Source of the DNA: Corynebacterium sp.
Lineage (GTDB): Bacteria > Actinomycetota > Actinomycetes > Mycobacteriales > Mycobacteriaceae
Direction of reading: 5' to 3'
Length of the DNA stretch: 64,000 bases
Assembly (NCBI RefSeq): GCF_030532715.1
Contig: NZ_JAUNKO010000003.1
Span: 186,001-250,000 of the forward strand
The notes under the pieces are model-generated. The model searched no databases. It was given only the letters and a program-made list of their open reading frames with translations, and was not told where the DNA came from. Made by a program: the position numbers and the translations under genes. Shown here piece after piece: positions 44,642-53,828 of the stretch; the stretch's first letter is position 1, and each line of letters starts with the position of its first letter.

Positions 44642-45595
44642 TTAGTTATACAGTGAGCCTGTATTGACCACGGGTTGGGTGTTGGTGTCGGAGCACAGCA
44701 CAACCAGCAGGTTTGACACCATGGCCGCCCGGCGTTCGGGGTCAAGATCAACAATGTCGCGGCGTTCCAGTTGTTCGAGCGCTGTTTGTACCATCGACAC
44801 CGCACCTTCCACGATGGTTTCTCGGGCATCCACGATTGCCGCGGCTTGCTGGCGTTGCAGCATAGCCTGGGCGATTTCCGGCGCGAACGACAGCGCGGAG
44901 ATGCGAGCCTCGATAATTTCGCAGCCGGCGAGCGCGGCGCGGGCGGCAACTTCGTTGGCAAGCTCCGTGGATACCAAATCGGTGGATCCGGACAGGGAGG
45001 GGTTGGTGATCGCGTCAGAGGAATCATAGGGGTGAGTGGTGGCCACATGCCGTAGCGCTGATTCCGCCTGCGAGTAGATGAATTGGTTAACGTTTTCCAC
45101 TGCAAACATCGCCTTCGCGGTGTCTGCGATCTGCCAGACGACGATCGCGCCGATGACTACTGGGTTGCCGTTGAGGTCGTTGACTTTGATGGCGCCAGTT
45201 TCGAAGTTGCGTACCCGCAGGCTCACGCGTCTGGTGGAGCATAGCGGTGGCACGAGGGAAAGACCCGTGCGGTGCGAGGTGCCCACATAGTTGCCGAAAA
45301 ACTGTACGACTAGCGCGTGGCCGGGGTTCACAATTCGTACCATGCTGAGTACCAGGCTCAGGATGAGGAAGGTGACCACCGTGACAATAATCAGGCCAAC
45401 GGAGGGCGTGCCGGTGGCGTTGGTTGCGGCGATGACCCCGAGCAGTGATAGCGCGGGCAGTAGGACGGCGACCACAATGGCGACGCCGGTAGTGGCAGCG
45501 CCGGCAGACCACACTGGTTTCTCGGAGAGGGCGACGGCAGCGCCGGTGTGGCCGACCGGATCGGGGGCGTTCGCAATGTCAATACTCTTGTTCAT
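44642..45595 (-). CDS. SPFH/Band-7 domain membrane protein
   Basis: 317 residues. Two N-terminal membrane helices (about 32-55 and 66-85) precede an SPFH domain: [57 protein letters not shown] and the C-terminal helix [29 protein letters not shown] proteins oligomerise in membrane microdomains, and this subfamily resembles stomatin or flotillin-like scaffolds. Its function in actinobacteria is unclear. AAGGAAAAGG precedes the ATG. The promoter faces lysS across an intergenic region with twin palindromes. Confidence 0.9.
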   Translation of the reverse strand: MNKSIDIANAPDPVGHTGAAVALSEKPVWSAGAATTGVAIVVAVLLPALSLLGVIAATNATGTPSVGLIIVTVVTFLILSLVLSMVRIVNPGHALVVQFFGNYVGTSHRTGLSLVPPLCSTRRVSLRVRNFETGAIKVNDLNGNPVVIGAIVVWQIADTAKAMFAVENVNQFIYSQAESALRHVATTHPYDSSDAITNPSLSGSTDLVSTELANEVAARAALAGCEIIEARISALSFAPEIAQAMLQRQQAAAIVDARETIVEGAVSMVQTALEQLERRDIVDLDPERRAAMVSNLLVVLCSDTNTQPVVNTGSLYN

Positions 45596-45627
45596 AGTTG
45601 GAACCTTTTCCTTGGGTCAAAAAATTC

Positions 45628-45656
45628 TGATATCAGATTACCGGAAAGTGATATCA
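45628..45656. promoter_or_regulatory. Twin TGATATCA palindromes (candidate RHH operator)
   Basis: The perfect 8-bp palindrome TGATATCA occurs at 45628-45635 and again at 45649-45656. The centres are 21 bp apart, exactly two helical turns. They lie 33-61 bp upstream of the SPFH start on the minus strand and 50-78 bp upstream of the lysS start. Ribbon-helix-helix proteins bind tandem sites of this size, so the RHH product of the same operon is the natural candidate. Confidence 0.5.
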
Positions 45657-45705
45657 CTTTTCAAGGTTCGTACCTGTGGGACACAATCAGCTACCCTTAA
45701 CAACC

Positions 45706-47283
45706 GTGAACGACGCGAACAATCCTTCTGCCACCAACGACATTCCGGAGCAGCTGCGGATCCGCCGCGATAAGCGTGCCCGACTGCTGGAAACCGGTGA
45801 GGCCTACCCCGTATCGGTGCCCCGCACCCACTCCCTTGCGCAATTACGCAAGCGCTACGTGGCCACGCCGGACGAGGGCGGTGTGGAGGAGCGGGACGGG
45901 GTCATCTACCTTGGAATCGGCGCGGAAACCCAAGACGTGGTTTCCGTCGCTGGGCGCGTCATGTTCGTGCGCAACACCGGCAAACTCTGTTTCGCAACGC
46001 TGCAAGACGGCGACGGCACCAAGCTCCAAGCGATGCTCTCCCTCGCGGAAGTCGGTGCCGACCGCCTCGCGGATTGGAAAGCCGACGTTGACCTTGGCGA
46101 CTTCGTCTCTGTCACTGGGCGCGTGATCTCTTCCCGCCGCGGTGAGCTGTCCGTCATGGCCAGCGAATGGGTCATGGCTGCCAAGTCTCTCCGCCCGCTG
46201 CCGGTGGCGCACAAAGAAATGAGCGAGGATACGCGGGTGCGCCAACGCTACACGGACCTGATCATGCGCGAGCAGGCCCGCACCAACGCGATGACCCGTG
46301 TGAAGGTCATGCGCGCTCTGCGCCGCCACCTCGAAGGCGAAGGCTTTGTCGAGGTGGAAACTCCCATGCTGCAAACCCTGCACGGGGGCGCGGCCGCGCG
46401 TCCGTTTGAAACCCACTCAAACGCCTTGGACATCGACCTGTACCTACGTATCGCGCCCGAGCTTTACCTCAAGCGTTGCGTCGTCGGCGGAATCGACCGC
46501 GTGTTTGAAGTGAACCGCAACTTCCGCAACGAAGGTGTGGATTCCTCGCACAGCCCCGAGTTCGCAATGCTGGAAACCTACCAAGCGTGGGGCACGTATG
46601 ACGATTGCGCGGATACCATCCAACGCCTCGTCCAAGCCATAGCCGAAGAAGTATTCGGCTCTACCGTGGTGACGCTCGCCGACGGCACCGAATACGACCT
46701 TGGCGGACAGTGGGCGACCATGGAAATGTACCCCTCCCTCAACGAGGCGCTGGCCCGCAAGTACCCCGGCCAACCCGAAGTTACCGTCGATTCCACCGTG
46801 GAAGAGCTCAAAGCGCTTGCCGACGTCGTGGGGCTCGCCGTTCCCGAAAAGGGTGGCTGGGGCCACGGCAAACTCGTGGAAGAACTCTGGGAGCATCTTT
46901 GCTCCGACCAATTGTACGGTCCGGTGTTCGTCCGTAACTTCCCGGTGGAAACCTCGCCACTGACTCGGCAGCACCGGAGCGAGCGCGGCGTCACCGAAAA
47001 ATGGGACCTGTACGTGCGCGGATTCGAACTTGCAACCGGGTATTCGGAGCTCGTGGATCCGGTGGTGCAGCGGGAGCGCTTCGAAGATCAGGCCCGATTG
47101 GCCGCCGGTGGCGATGAGGAAGCCATGGTGCTGGACGAAGACTTCCTCGCAGCTATGGAACAGGGGATGCCGCCCACCGCCGGTACCGGCATGGGCATCG
47201 ACCGCCTGCTGATGGCGCTCACCGGCCTAGGCATCCGGGAAACAGTGTTGTTCCCCATGGTGAAACCGGAGCCTAAGGCTTAG
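45706..47283 (+). CDS. lysS: Lysyl-tRNA synthetase (class II)
   Basis: 525 residues from a GTG at 45706 ([21 protein letters not shown]); a GTG 30 bases earlier is possible but the conserved part starts later. Class II motifs: [21 protein letters not shown] (motif 1 to 2), [20 protein letters not shown] (motif 2) and [15 protein letters not shown] (motif 3). An OB-fold anticodon domain with [14 protein letters not shown] lies at the N-terminus. Charges tRNA-Lys. Likely leaderless, since a TACCCT box ends about 8 bases before the start. Confidence 0.96.
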   Translation: MNDANNPSATNDIPEQLRIRRDKRARLLETGEAYPVSVPRTHSLAQLRKRYVATPDEGGVEERDGVIYLGIGAETQDVVSVAGRVMFVRNTGKLCFATLQDGDGTKLQAMLSLAEVGADRLADWKADVDLGDFVSVTGRVISSRRGELSVMASEWVMAAKSLRPLPVAHKEMSEDTRVRQRYTDLIMREQARTNAMTRVKVMRALRRHLEGEGFVEVETPMLQTLHGGAAARPFETHSNALDIDLYLRIAPELYLKRCVVGGIDRVFEVNRNFRNEGVDSSHSPEFAMLETYQAWGTYDDCADTIQRLVQAIAEEVFGSTVVTLADGTEYDLGGQWATMEMYPSLNEALARKYPGQPEVTVDSTVEELKALADVVGLAVPEKGGWGHGKLVEELWEHLCSDQLYGPVFVRNFPVETSPLTRQHRSERGVTEKWDLYVRGFELATGYSELVDPVVQRERFEDQARLAAGGDEEAMVLDEDFLAAMEQGMPPTAGTGMGIDRLLMALTGLGIRETVLFPMVKPEPKA

Positions 47284-48182
47284 GGGACGAGGTAGCGGCC
47301 CGCATTGGGGAGAATTTCCGCCTCGATGGGCACGAGGGAAAAACGATCGCCATCCGCATAGCAGGGGATTTCGCCGTCCATTTCGATGCGGATGCGGGAG
47401 GTGCGCACGGTGCTGACGTGCGGGTCGTCGTGACGCTCCCCTTTGAAATAGGCGCCGAGCTTGGCGAGCGCCTCAAGTTTTTTCATGGCGTGAACGATCG
47501 TCACATCGAACAAGCCGTCGGTGGGGTCGGCGGTTGGGCAGATAGTCGCACCGCCGCCATAACTGCTGGTATTGCCTACCGCCACCAGCATCACGTCCAG
47601 CTCCCGCACTGCCTCCTCTTCCGCGATGGTGATGCGGCTGGGAATGTTGCGGAACCTGATGAGCTCGAGTAACGAGGCCACCGTGTAGCGGCTGCGCCCA
47701 GTAGGCCACTTCATCTTGTTGGTGCGTTCGTTTGCCAGCGAGTCAAACCCCTGGCAGGCGATGGTGCCGAAGATCACGCTGGTGTCTGGGTCGTCCCCGG
47801 CGGTCAATTTGCCCAGGTCGGTTACCTTCACATTGCCGCGAGCCACCACCTCGGCAGCCGCTGCGGGGTCTAACGGGATGCCATACATTCGGGCGTGGTC
47901 GTTGCCCGTCCCAGCGGGAATGATTCCCAGCGGCATTTCGTGGTGGGCCTGGTGTTGGAGGGCCAAGCCGATCAATCCGTCGCCGCCGCAGACCACGAGG
48001 GCGTCAACGTCACTATCCAGCGCCTTTCGGGCGAGCTCCGACGCTGCCTCCGCGCTGGCGCCGCTGATGCTGATGACGTCAATGCCAAGTGCATGGAAAC
48101 GCTGCCGAGCGGCCTCGGCCGCGCGCATCGCGGTTCCTTTCCCAGCGGTGGGGTTGGTGAGCAGTGCGATGCGGTGCAGCAT
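47280..48182 (-). CDS. Diacylglycerol/lipid kinase family protein
   Basis: 300 residues. Nucleotide-binding N-terminus [14 protein letters not shown], the catalytic [14 protein letters not shown] and [16 protein letters not shown], which together define the DagK/YegS lipid-kinase family, and a C-terminal domain with [14 protein letters not shown]. It phosphorylates diacylglycerol or a related lipid with ATP at the membrane. It converges on lysS with a 4-bp overlap and lies 26 bp downstream of the AgpS-like gene on the same strand. Confidence 0.92.
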   Translation of the reverse strand: MLHRIALLTNPTAGKGTAMRAAEAARQRFHALGIDVISISGASAEAASELARKALDSDVDALVVCGGDGLIGLALQHQAHHEMPLGIIPAGTGNDHARMYGIPLDPAAAAEVVARGNVKVTDLGKLTAGDDPDTSVIFGTIACQGFDSLANERTNKMKWPTGRSRYTVASLLELIRFRNIPSRITIAEEEAVRELDVMLVAVGNTSSYGGGATICPTADPTDGLFDVTIVHAMKKLEALAKLGAYFKGERHDDPHVSTVRTSRIRIEMDGEIPCYADGDRFSLVPIEAEILPNAGRYLVP

Positions 48183-48207
48183 AAGGGGTCAGGCCTTTCA
48201 GTAGAAA

Positions 48208-49839
48208 CTAGCTAGCAGCCTCCGGGATGAGTTTGCCGGGATTGAGAATACCTTCAGGGTCAAGGGTGTTTTTCAGCGCCTTCAGCAGGTCTGTGCCCAA
48301 CGGGGAGATCTCGGACTGCATATAAGCGAGGTGATCTGTGCCAACAGCGTGATGGTGGGTAATCGTCCCGCCGTGGGCAACAATCGCTTCACAGGCGGCT
48401 CGTTTCGCATCCGCCCACTGTTGATGCGGTTGTTGAGACTGGTTCGCCACCACGGTGAAATACAGGGAACATCCAGTCTGGTACACGTGGCTAATGTGGC
48501 ACATCACCACCGCCATCGTCCCAGATTTGGTGAGGGAGGTCGCCAGCGCCCGGCTCACCGCTAGTTTCAGGTTTGCCACGTTGTTCCAGTCGGTGGCGGT
48601 TTCGAGGGTCTCGCAAAGGATGTCTGCGTCGAGCAGGGCGTCGCGCACAACGGGCGCGCTGAATCGACCCTGCTCCCAGGCACGTGCCGGCCCGTCGCCG
48701 AGTGAGGTGCCGCCTGCGGCGAGCATCGCCGCCCGAGTTTCAGCGTGCCGGGAGGCAGCGTGTTCGGCGGTGCCCTCGCACAAGGTGATGCAGAGGCAAC
48801 CGCCGCTTGCGGCAGCGCCGCCGGAGCCGCCGATCTTGTTTCCGGAGCTTAGGTTGAGGCTGGATTCGATTTCGTCGGAAAGCCGGATCACCGTCGCCCC
48901 GGTTTGTTGCTGGGTGGCTTGCCGTACCGCTGCCGAGCCTGCCGCAAAGTTTGGGAAGCGGAACGCCTCGTAGCGTTTGGATTCGGGTATGGGGTGGACG
49001 CGGCACCGTACCTTGGTGATCACGCCGAGTGTCCCCTCGGAGCCCAGGAATACGTCTTTAAAGTCTGGTCCTGCGGCGGAGGCGGGCGCATTGCCGCCGA
49101 CTTCGAGGATTCCGGTGGGAGTGACCACGGTCAGGGCGCGGACCATTTCGTCGAAGCGCCCATAGCCGGCCGAGCTTTGCCCGGAGGACCGCGTGGCGGC
49201 GTAGCCGCCGATGGTGCCGTAGGGGAAGGACTGCGGGAAGTGCCCGAGCTGTAGGTTGTGCTCGGCTAACGCCATTTCCGCCTGCGGGCCGAACATGCCG
49301 GCGCCGAGGGTGGCCAGCCCGGAGACTGGATCGACGTCCTCCAGCTGGTTGAAGCGCGCCACATCCAGGCTGATCACCGCCCGATGTTTGCCGCGCACGG
49401 GGGTGAGGCCACCCACCACGCTGGTGCCACCGCCGAATGGCACTACGGCAATGCCCTCTTGGGTGCAGTATTGCAGGATGCTCAATACCTCCGCTTCGGT
49501 AGCCGGGGCGACGACGGCATCCGGGGCGTCGATAGGCGCGCCGGAGCGCCAGTCCAGCAGGTCCGGGTAAGACTTCCCCCGGGCGCGCGGCAGTCGGTGC
49601 TCTTTGGCGGTGGACACAAAGTTCGGTCCCACGATGGCGGTGAATTCGGCCACGTCAGCGGGGGTTACCTGGCATGGGGAGAGTTTGATGTCTGCGGGGG
49701 AGACGTCGTGAGGTTCGCTGGGATCGGTTGCAAACACGGTGCGCAGCAGGCGCCGAATTCCCGGGTTTAAGGGTTTAGCTTCGTCGGGCGTACCCCAACG
49801 ATAAAACGTCATCGGCGGAACTGGCAGCTGTGCACTCAT
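48208..49839 (-). CDS. FAD-binding oxidase, alkyldihydroxyacetonephosphate synthase (AgpS) type
   Basis: 543 residues. The N-terminal FAD-binding PCMH domain shows PATEAEVLSILQYCTQEGIAVVPFGGGTSVVGG, then FPYGTIGGYAATRSSGQSSAGYG and GSEGTLGVITKV. The C-terminal cap contains HHHAVGTDHLAY, a His-rich loop like the one in AGPS. AGPS makes ether-lipid precursors from acyl-dihydroxyacetone phosphate. In actinobacteria the substrate is not established. The product may instead be a glycerol-phosphate or D-lactate-type oxidase. A 23-bp palindrome sits 11 bases before the start. Confidence 0.85.
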   Translation of the reverse strand: MSAQLPVPPMTFYRWGTPDEAKPLNPGIRRLLRTVFATDPSEPHDVSPADIKLSPCQVTPADVAEFTAIVGPNFVSTAKEHRLPRARGKSYPDLLDWRSGAPIDAPDAVVAPATEAEVLSILQYCTQEGIAVVPFGGGTSVVGGLTPVRGKHRAVISLDVARFNQLEDVDPVSGLATLGAGMFGPQAEMALAEHNLQLGHFPQSFPYGTIGGYAATRSSGQSSAGYGRFDEMVRALTVVTPTGILEVGGNAPASAAGPDFKDVFLGSEGTLGVITKVRCRVHPIPESKRYEAFRFPNFAAGSAAVRQATQQQTGATVIRLSDEIESSLNLSSGNKIGGSGGAAASGGCLCITLCEGTAEHAASRHAETRAAMLAAGGTSLGDGPARAWEQGRFSAPVVRDALLDADILCETLETATDWNNVANLKLAVSRALATSLTKSGTMAVVMCHISHVYQTGCSLYFTVVANQSQQPHQQWADAKRAACEAIVAHGGTITHHHAVGTDHLAYMQSEISPLGTDLLKALKNTLDPEGILNPGKLIPEAAS

Positions 49840-49849
49840 GTTCGGAAGT

Positions 49850-49872
49850 TTACACTATTTTAAATAGTGTAA
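49850..49872. promoter_or_regulatory. Perfect palindrome at the agpS-like promoter
   Basis: TTACACTATTT (49850-49860), one T, then AAATAGTGTAA (49862-49872): two perfect 11-bp arms. It begins 11 bp upstream of the agpS-like ATG on the minus strand, where the core promoter would be, and lies about 205 bp upstream of glpD. It has the size of a TetR or GntR operator; a TetR gene lies 3.3 kb away. Confidence 0.6.
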
Positions 49873-50021
49873 CGGCCTAGTCCATGCCGGTAGCAGAACG
49901 TCTATTCGAACAAACCTGCCAGCTCAACGTAGTTTTCGTTAGAAAAGCATGGTCGGTGCTTCCGCGCTCAGCCTGCATTTCCGCAAAGCTATGCGCAGAT
50001 ATGTTCGGTAGTTTGGTGGGG

Positions 50022-50039
50022 GTACACTGAGTGGTGTAC
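50022..50039. promoter_or_regulatory. Inverted repeat upstream of glpD
   Basis: GTACAC (50022-50027), six bases, GTGTAC (50034-50039). Its TACACT half-site (50023-50028) is the same as in the palindrome at 49850-49872. It lies 38 bp before the glpD start, in the core promoter region. Confidence 0.42.
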
Positions 50040-50077
50040 GCATAAAATTTCGTAATCGTGAAGGATGGTCTCCCGCC

Positions 50078-51661
50078 ATGGCAACCACCGACCCGCGAGC
50101 AGTAAATCCGCAAGCTTCCGCGTTGCATGCCGAACGCCGCGCCGCCGATATACAGGCGCTCAAGGACGGCGCGCATGTTGATGTGCTCGTGGTTGGCGGC
50201 GGGATTACCGGCGCCGGAATCGCCCTCGATGCGGTCACGCGTGGGCTGTCTACGGTGCTGGTGGAGCGGTGCGACCTGGCATTTGGTACCTCGCGTTTTT
50301 CCTCCAAACTGATTCATGGCGGGTTGCGCTACCTGGCGAAGTTGGAGTTCGGTATCGCCCGGGATTCCGCGGTGGAACGCGGTTGGCTGCTGGAAACGAT
50401 TGCTCCGCACTTGGTGCGGCCGCTGGCGCAGGTCACTGCGCTGGGCAGCGATACGAACCTGGTGCAAAAGCTGGCCACGCGCGTGGGCTTCCTAGCCGGG
50501 GATGTGCTGCGCATGCTGGCGGGCACGTCCACGGCGGTGTTGCCGCGTTCCAGATACGCTTCGCCTGCGGAAACGTTGCGGCTGTGCCCTGCGGTGAAGC
50601 GGGAAGGGTTGCGCGGCGCCTGGGTGAATTACGACGGTTCCATGATCGACGATGCTCGTTTGGTTACCGCCGTGGCTCGCACTGCGGCGCGTGAGGGGGC
50701 CCGGGTGATTACGCGCTGCTCGGCGGGGCACCTGTCCGGCACCTCCGCCACGTTGACCGACGAGCTCACTGGGGAGCAATTCCAGGTGCATGCCGCCGCC
50801 GTGGTGAACGCGACCGGGGTGTGGGCGGGCACTGTGGACCCTGACATCGCTATCCGCCCGTCCCGTGGCACCCATCTGGTGTTTCCGTCGGCGTTGTTCG
50901 GCAACCCTACGGGCGCGTTGACCTTCCCGCTGCCAGGGTCGCTGTCCCGGTTTTTGTTTATCCTTCCGGAGCAATTGGGCCGCTGCTACCTCGGCCTTAC
51001 CGATTCAGACACCCCCGGCGAGATTCCGGATGTGCCCGAAACCCCCGAGGAGGACATTGAGTTTCTGCTCGCCGGTGCGCGCGAGGTGCTGAATATTCCT
51101 CTGCGCCGAGAGGACGTGGCGGGCGCGTTCACCGGCCTCCGCCCGCTTATCGACGCCCCCGGCGGCACCACCGCTGACCTCTCCCGCCGGCACGCCATAA
51201 TCACCGCAGACAATGGGGTAGTCTCCGTCGTTGGGGGCAAATTCACGGAGTATCGGCTGATGGCGGAGCAGACGCTTGATACTGTAATCACAGCCAGTGG
51301 CCTCGCCGCTGGGCCCTGCGTGACGCGTACGTTCCCGCTGGTGGGCGCGCCTGCGCACCGTGACAGCCTCGACGTGTCCGCCGCGGCGCTTGCGGACTTG
51401 CCGGAATCCCTAGTGGCGCGTTTCGGCTACGAGGCGCCCCGGGTGGTGGCGGAGGCAACGGTAGCTGACCCGCTCGGCCTGGTTGCCGGCATGGATATCA
51501 CCCGAGCCGAAATTGAATACGCCATCACGCACGAAGGAGCACTCACCGTGGACGACATCCTCGACCGCCGCACCCGCATCGGCCTCGTGCCCGCGGATAG
51601 GCAACGCGCGCTCCCCGAGGTGGAAGCCCTATTCCAGCAGGTCTGCGGACCGAAACCCTAA
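50078..51661 (+). CDS. glpD: Glycerol-3-phosphate dehydrogenase (aerobic, FAD)
   Basis: 527 residues. FAD-binding VLVVGGGITGAGIALDAVT and FSSKLIHGGLRYL, then YDGSMIDDARLV, FTGLRPLID and GGKFTEYRLMAEQ, all characteristic of GlpD. It oxidises glycerol-3-phosphate to dihydroxyacetone phosphate and passes electrons to the quinone pool at the membrane. It is divergent from the agpS-like gene, and a small ORF follows 16 bp after the stop. Confidence 0.95.
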   Translation: MATTDPRAVNPQASALHAERRAADIQALKDGAHVDVLVVGGGITGAGIALDAVTRGLSTVLVERCDLAFGTSRFSSKLIHGGLRYLAKLEFGIARDSAVERGWLLETIAPHLVRPLAQVTALGSDTNLVQKLATRVGFLAGDVLRMLAGTSTAVLPRSRYASPAETLRLCPAVKREGLRGAWVNYDGSMIDDARLVTAVARTAAREGARVITRCSAGHLSGTSATLTDELTGEQFQVHAAAVVNATGVWAGTVDPDIAIRPSRGTHLVFPSALFGNPTGALTFPLPGSLSRFLFILPEQLGRCYLGLTDSDTPGEIPDVPETPEEDIEFLLAGAREVLNIPLRREDVAGAFTGLRPLIDAPGGTTADLSRRHAIITADNGVVSVVGGKFTEYRLMAEQTLDTVITASGLAAGPCVTRTFPLVGAPAHRDSLDVSAAALADLPESLVARFGYEAPRVVAEATVADPLGLVAGMDITRAEIEYAITHEGALTVDDILDRRTRIGLVPADRQRALPEVEALFQQVCGPKP

Positions 51662-51677
51662 AAGGAACCCCAACGCC

Positions 51678-51905
51678 ATGCAGCCCATCCGAAACCTGTG
51701 CAACCGAGTGTTCACCTTCGCGCAGATTAACCACCCCGTCCTCACCGCCCGCGTGATCAGTACGTCGCTGAAACTCGCGGCCAAAGCGAAGCGCAGACAA
51801 GGCGGACAGGCCAGCACTGGGGCGCCGAGAAGCGTCGCGTCCGTTCGGCCAGAGCGTACGAGCGGTATTCGGGCGGCGAACTGGGCTGCGGGAGTCCCCG
51901 AATAG
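51678..51905 (+). CDS. Small basic protein downstream of glpD
   Basis: 75 residues (MQPIRNLCNRVFTFAQINHP...). AAAAGGAACC precedes the ATG with fair spacing, and the ORF starts 16 bp after the glpD stop, so co-transcription is likely. It is Arg/Ala-rich with no membrane segment or known motif. The second half (RSVASVRPERTSGIRAA) is of low complexity. Could be a real accessory protein or a spurious ORF; the ribosome site is the main support. Confidence 0.45.
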   Translation: MQPIRNLCNRVFTFAQINHPVLTARVISTSLKLAAKAKRRQGGQASTGAPRSVASVRPERTSGIRAANWAAGVPE

Positions 51906-51933
51906 CCGTGCCAGGCGTGCTACCGTAAACCGT

Positions 51934-52386
51934 ATGAAACTTGCAGAAGCGTTGGTGGCCAGGGCCGATGCGCAACGCCGACTTGGCCAGCTCCAAGACC
52001 GGCTGCGGAAAGCCGCACTCGTGCAGGAAGGCACGGATCCCAGCGAAGACCCCCAGGAACTGCTCCGGGAATCCGAGCGAGTGATTGAGAGTTTGGAGAA
52101 GCTCATTCGGCGTATCAACGCCACAAACTCCGCCACCGCCTTCGACGAGCACTGGACGCTCACCGACGCTATCGCCGCTCGGGAAAGCGCCCAGCGTAGA
52201 GTGCACCTTTACTCGCAGCTCGCCCAGGATGCGACTCCGGAGACCCGCTACCGCGCTAGCGAGCTGCGCAGCATCCCAACTATCGACGTCCGCGATATCC
52301 GCGCCCGCGCCGACGCTGCGGCGAAGCAACACCGTGAGCTGGACACCAAGATCCAGCAGCTGAACTGGTCGGTGGATCTGCTGTAA
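51934..52386 (+). CDS. DIP1984-family (septicolysin-like) protein
   Basis: 150 residues beginning MKLAEALVARADAQRRLGQL. It is almost all helix and coiled coil, with the conserved KVQEG-like VQEGTDPSEDPQELL, LIRRINATNSAT and the ending ELDTKIQQLNWSVDLL. These match the DIP1984 family as I know it. The name septicolysin is historical and no toxic activity is implied. Cytoplasmic; function unknown. Confidence 0.85.
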   Translation: MKLAEALVARADAQRRLGQLQDRLRKAALVQEGTDPSEDPQELLRESERVIESLEKLIRRINATNSATAFDEHWTLTDAIAARESAQRRVHLYSQLAQDATPETRYRASELRSIPTIDVRDIRARADAAAKQHRELDTKIQQLNWSVDLL

Positions 52387-53148
52387 TCTGGCGCATAAGC
52401 AATGAGTTGGTAGCTTCCGACCACCCCGGCGAGTACACCTTTTTTGCGACATTGGACGCTTACGTGCAAGTGCTGGGCCGCTTGCCATTGTGGATAAACC
52501 CACATACCGTGCACGCCCACACACCGTACATGAGCACCATGCACCGCACGACAATGCACTACCACGTACTGAGGGGCCGGAAGCGAGGGCTGGGTTAGGG
52601 GACTCATACACGTGGGCTCGGCGGTAGCCGGGCGCGGGTTGCCGTTGGCTGCTGAGCGCCAAAAATGGGGGATGCGCTCGGGTTTTGCGGACAATGTTGG
52701 TACCTAAAATCGGTTGTTAGATAGATTGCAATCAAACGCGGATAAAGGGCGTGAATTTTGGGCTATCGGTTTGGCGGGTTTGTCATTCGTGGGGGAAGTG
52801 TGGGGGTAGCACGCAGCACGATGACAATTCTCATACAGTGCGCGTAGGGTGCGTAGTCTGTATCCGAATCTATGTATGGGAACGCGTCGAATTGTCTCTG
52901 CGTTGGGCAATTCCATGTGCGAAAACTAGTTGAAAATAATCAATTTCACCTGGGGTGTTATGCTGATGACTTATAGTTCAAAGTTTTTCGCGCGCTGTTA
53001 GATTGCGCCGATCAGATAGGTTTTTCTTTTTGATGTGTCTGCGAGGCGATCGGGCAATGCGCGCCTAAATGAGATGGGTTTATATGCGAATATGGGATTG
53101 GGCTTCAGTTTTTAAGCGCCTAAAACTCACACGTGGTTTGATGGTCTT
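52387..53148. other. Gene-free stretch between the DIP1984-like gene and tetR
   Basis: About 760 bp, the longest gap in the window. Frames of up to about 70 codons exist on both strands but have no ribosome sites or recognisable products. The second half (about 52700-53140) is visibly AT-richer than the genome. I see no tRNA, inverted repeat or clear promoter apart from a possible TAAAAC box near 53121 for tetR. Confidence 0.5.
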
Positions 53149-53820
53149 ATGGATATAGAATCTGCGATATTGGATGCGGGGCGAGTTTGCATCCTGCGTG
53201 ATGGAATTCAACGCACCACAATGGCGGGTGTGGCACGAGAAGCTGGTGTGAGCCGCCCGACGTTATATCGCCGATACGCCGATGTCAACGAGCTGCTCGG
53301 TGACCTGCTTACCCGCGAACTCGTATCTGTGCTGGATTTTGCGTATCCGCTGCCCGAAACCCTCGATGAGTTGATTAACGTGGTGCTGGATTGCACAGAA
53401 GCCGTCCGCACCAACGAACTCCTCCAGGCGATCGTGCAAAGTGATCCCGAGTTGCTGAGTAAGTATTTTGTGCAGCGTTTCGGCCGCACCCAGCAACGTC
53501 TGATGCGTTTCCTTGCCGCGCTTTTCCGCAACTTGGAGGGCGAAATTAGACCCGGTGATCCGGACAAAATGGCCGCCGTTGTATTGACCGCTACGCAGAT
53601 TCTTTCGCTGAGCGGTAATGCGCTCCTGCAGATTGACCCCGACCCAAACGTGTGGCGTGCGGAACTCGAGGTCATGATTCGTGGTTACTTGGTGCCATTA
53701 TCCGAAAGCCGCCTGGAACTTTTCGAAGGGACCTTGGCGGACGAAAGCCCGGCCGACGGACGTATCGTTACGAGTGTCCCCGAGCCGGGCTCTGTCGCTG
53801 AACACGGCGTGGATGCATAG
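53149..53820 (+). CDS. TetR-family transcriptional regulator
   Basis: 223 residues. The TetR helix-turn-helix GIQRTTMAGVAREAGVSRPTLYRRYADVNELLGDLL occupies residues 23-58, followed by a helical ligand domain and a disordered acidic tail (ADESPADGR). It converges on glpT (8 bp apart). Given its place among glycerol-3-phosphate genes it may bind the TACACT-type palindromes at 49850 and 50022; this is inference. Confidence 0.88.
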   Translation: MDIESAILDAGRVCILRDGIQRTTMAGVAREAGVSRPTLYRRYADVNELLGDLLTRELVSVLDFAYPLPETLDELINVVLDCTEAVRTNELLQAIVQSDPELLSKYFVQRFGRTQQRLMRFLAALFRNLEGEIRPGDPDKMAAVVLTATQILSLSGNALLQIDPDPNVWRAELEVMIRGYLVPLSESRLELFEGTLADESPADGRIVTSVPEPGSVAEHGVDA

Positions 53821-53828
53821 CAGGTGGT

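Noticed and set aside
51757..52662. 301-codon minus-strand frame opposite the DIP1984-like gene
   Set aside because: Low-complexity shadow; the plus-strand product matches a known family.
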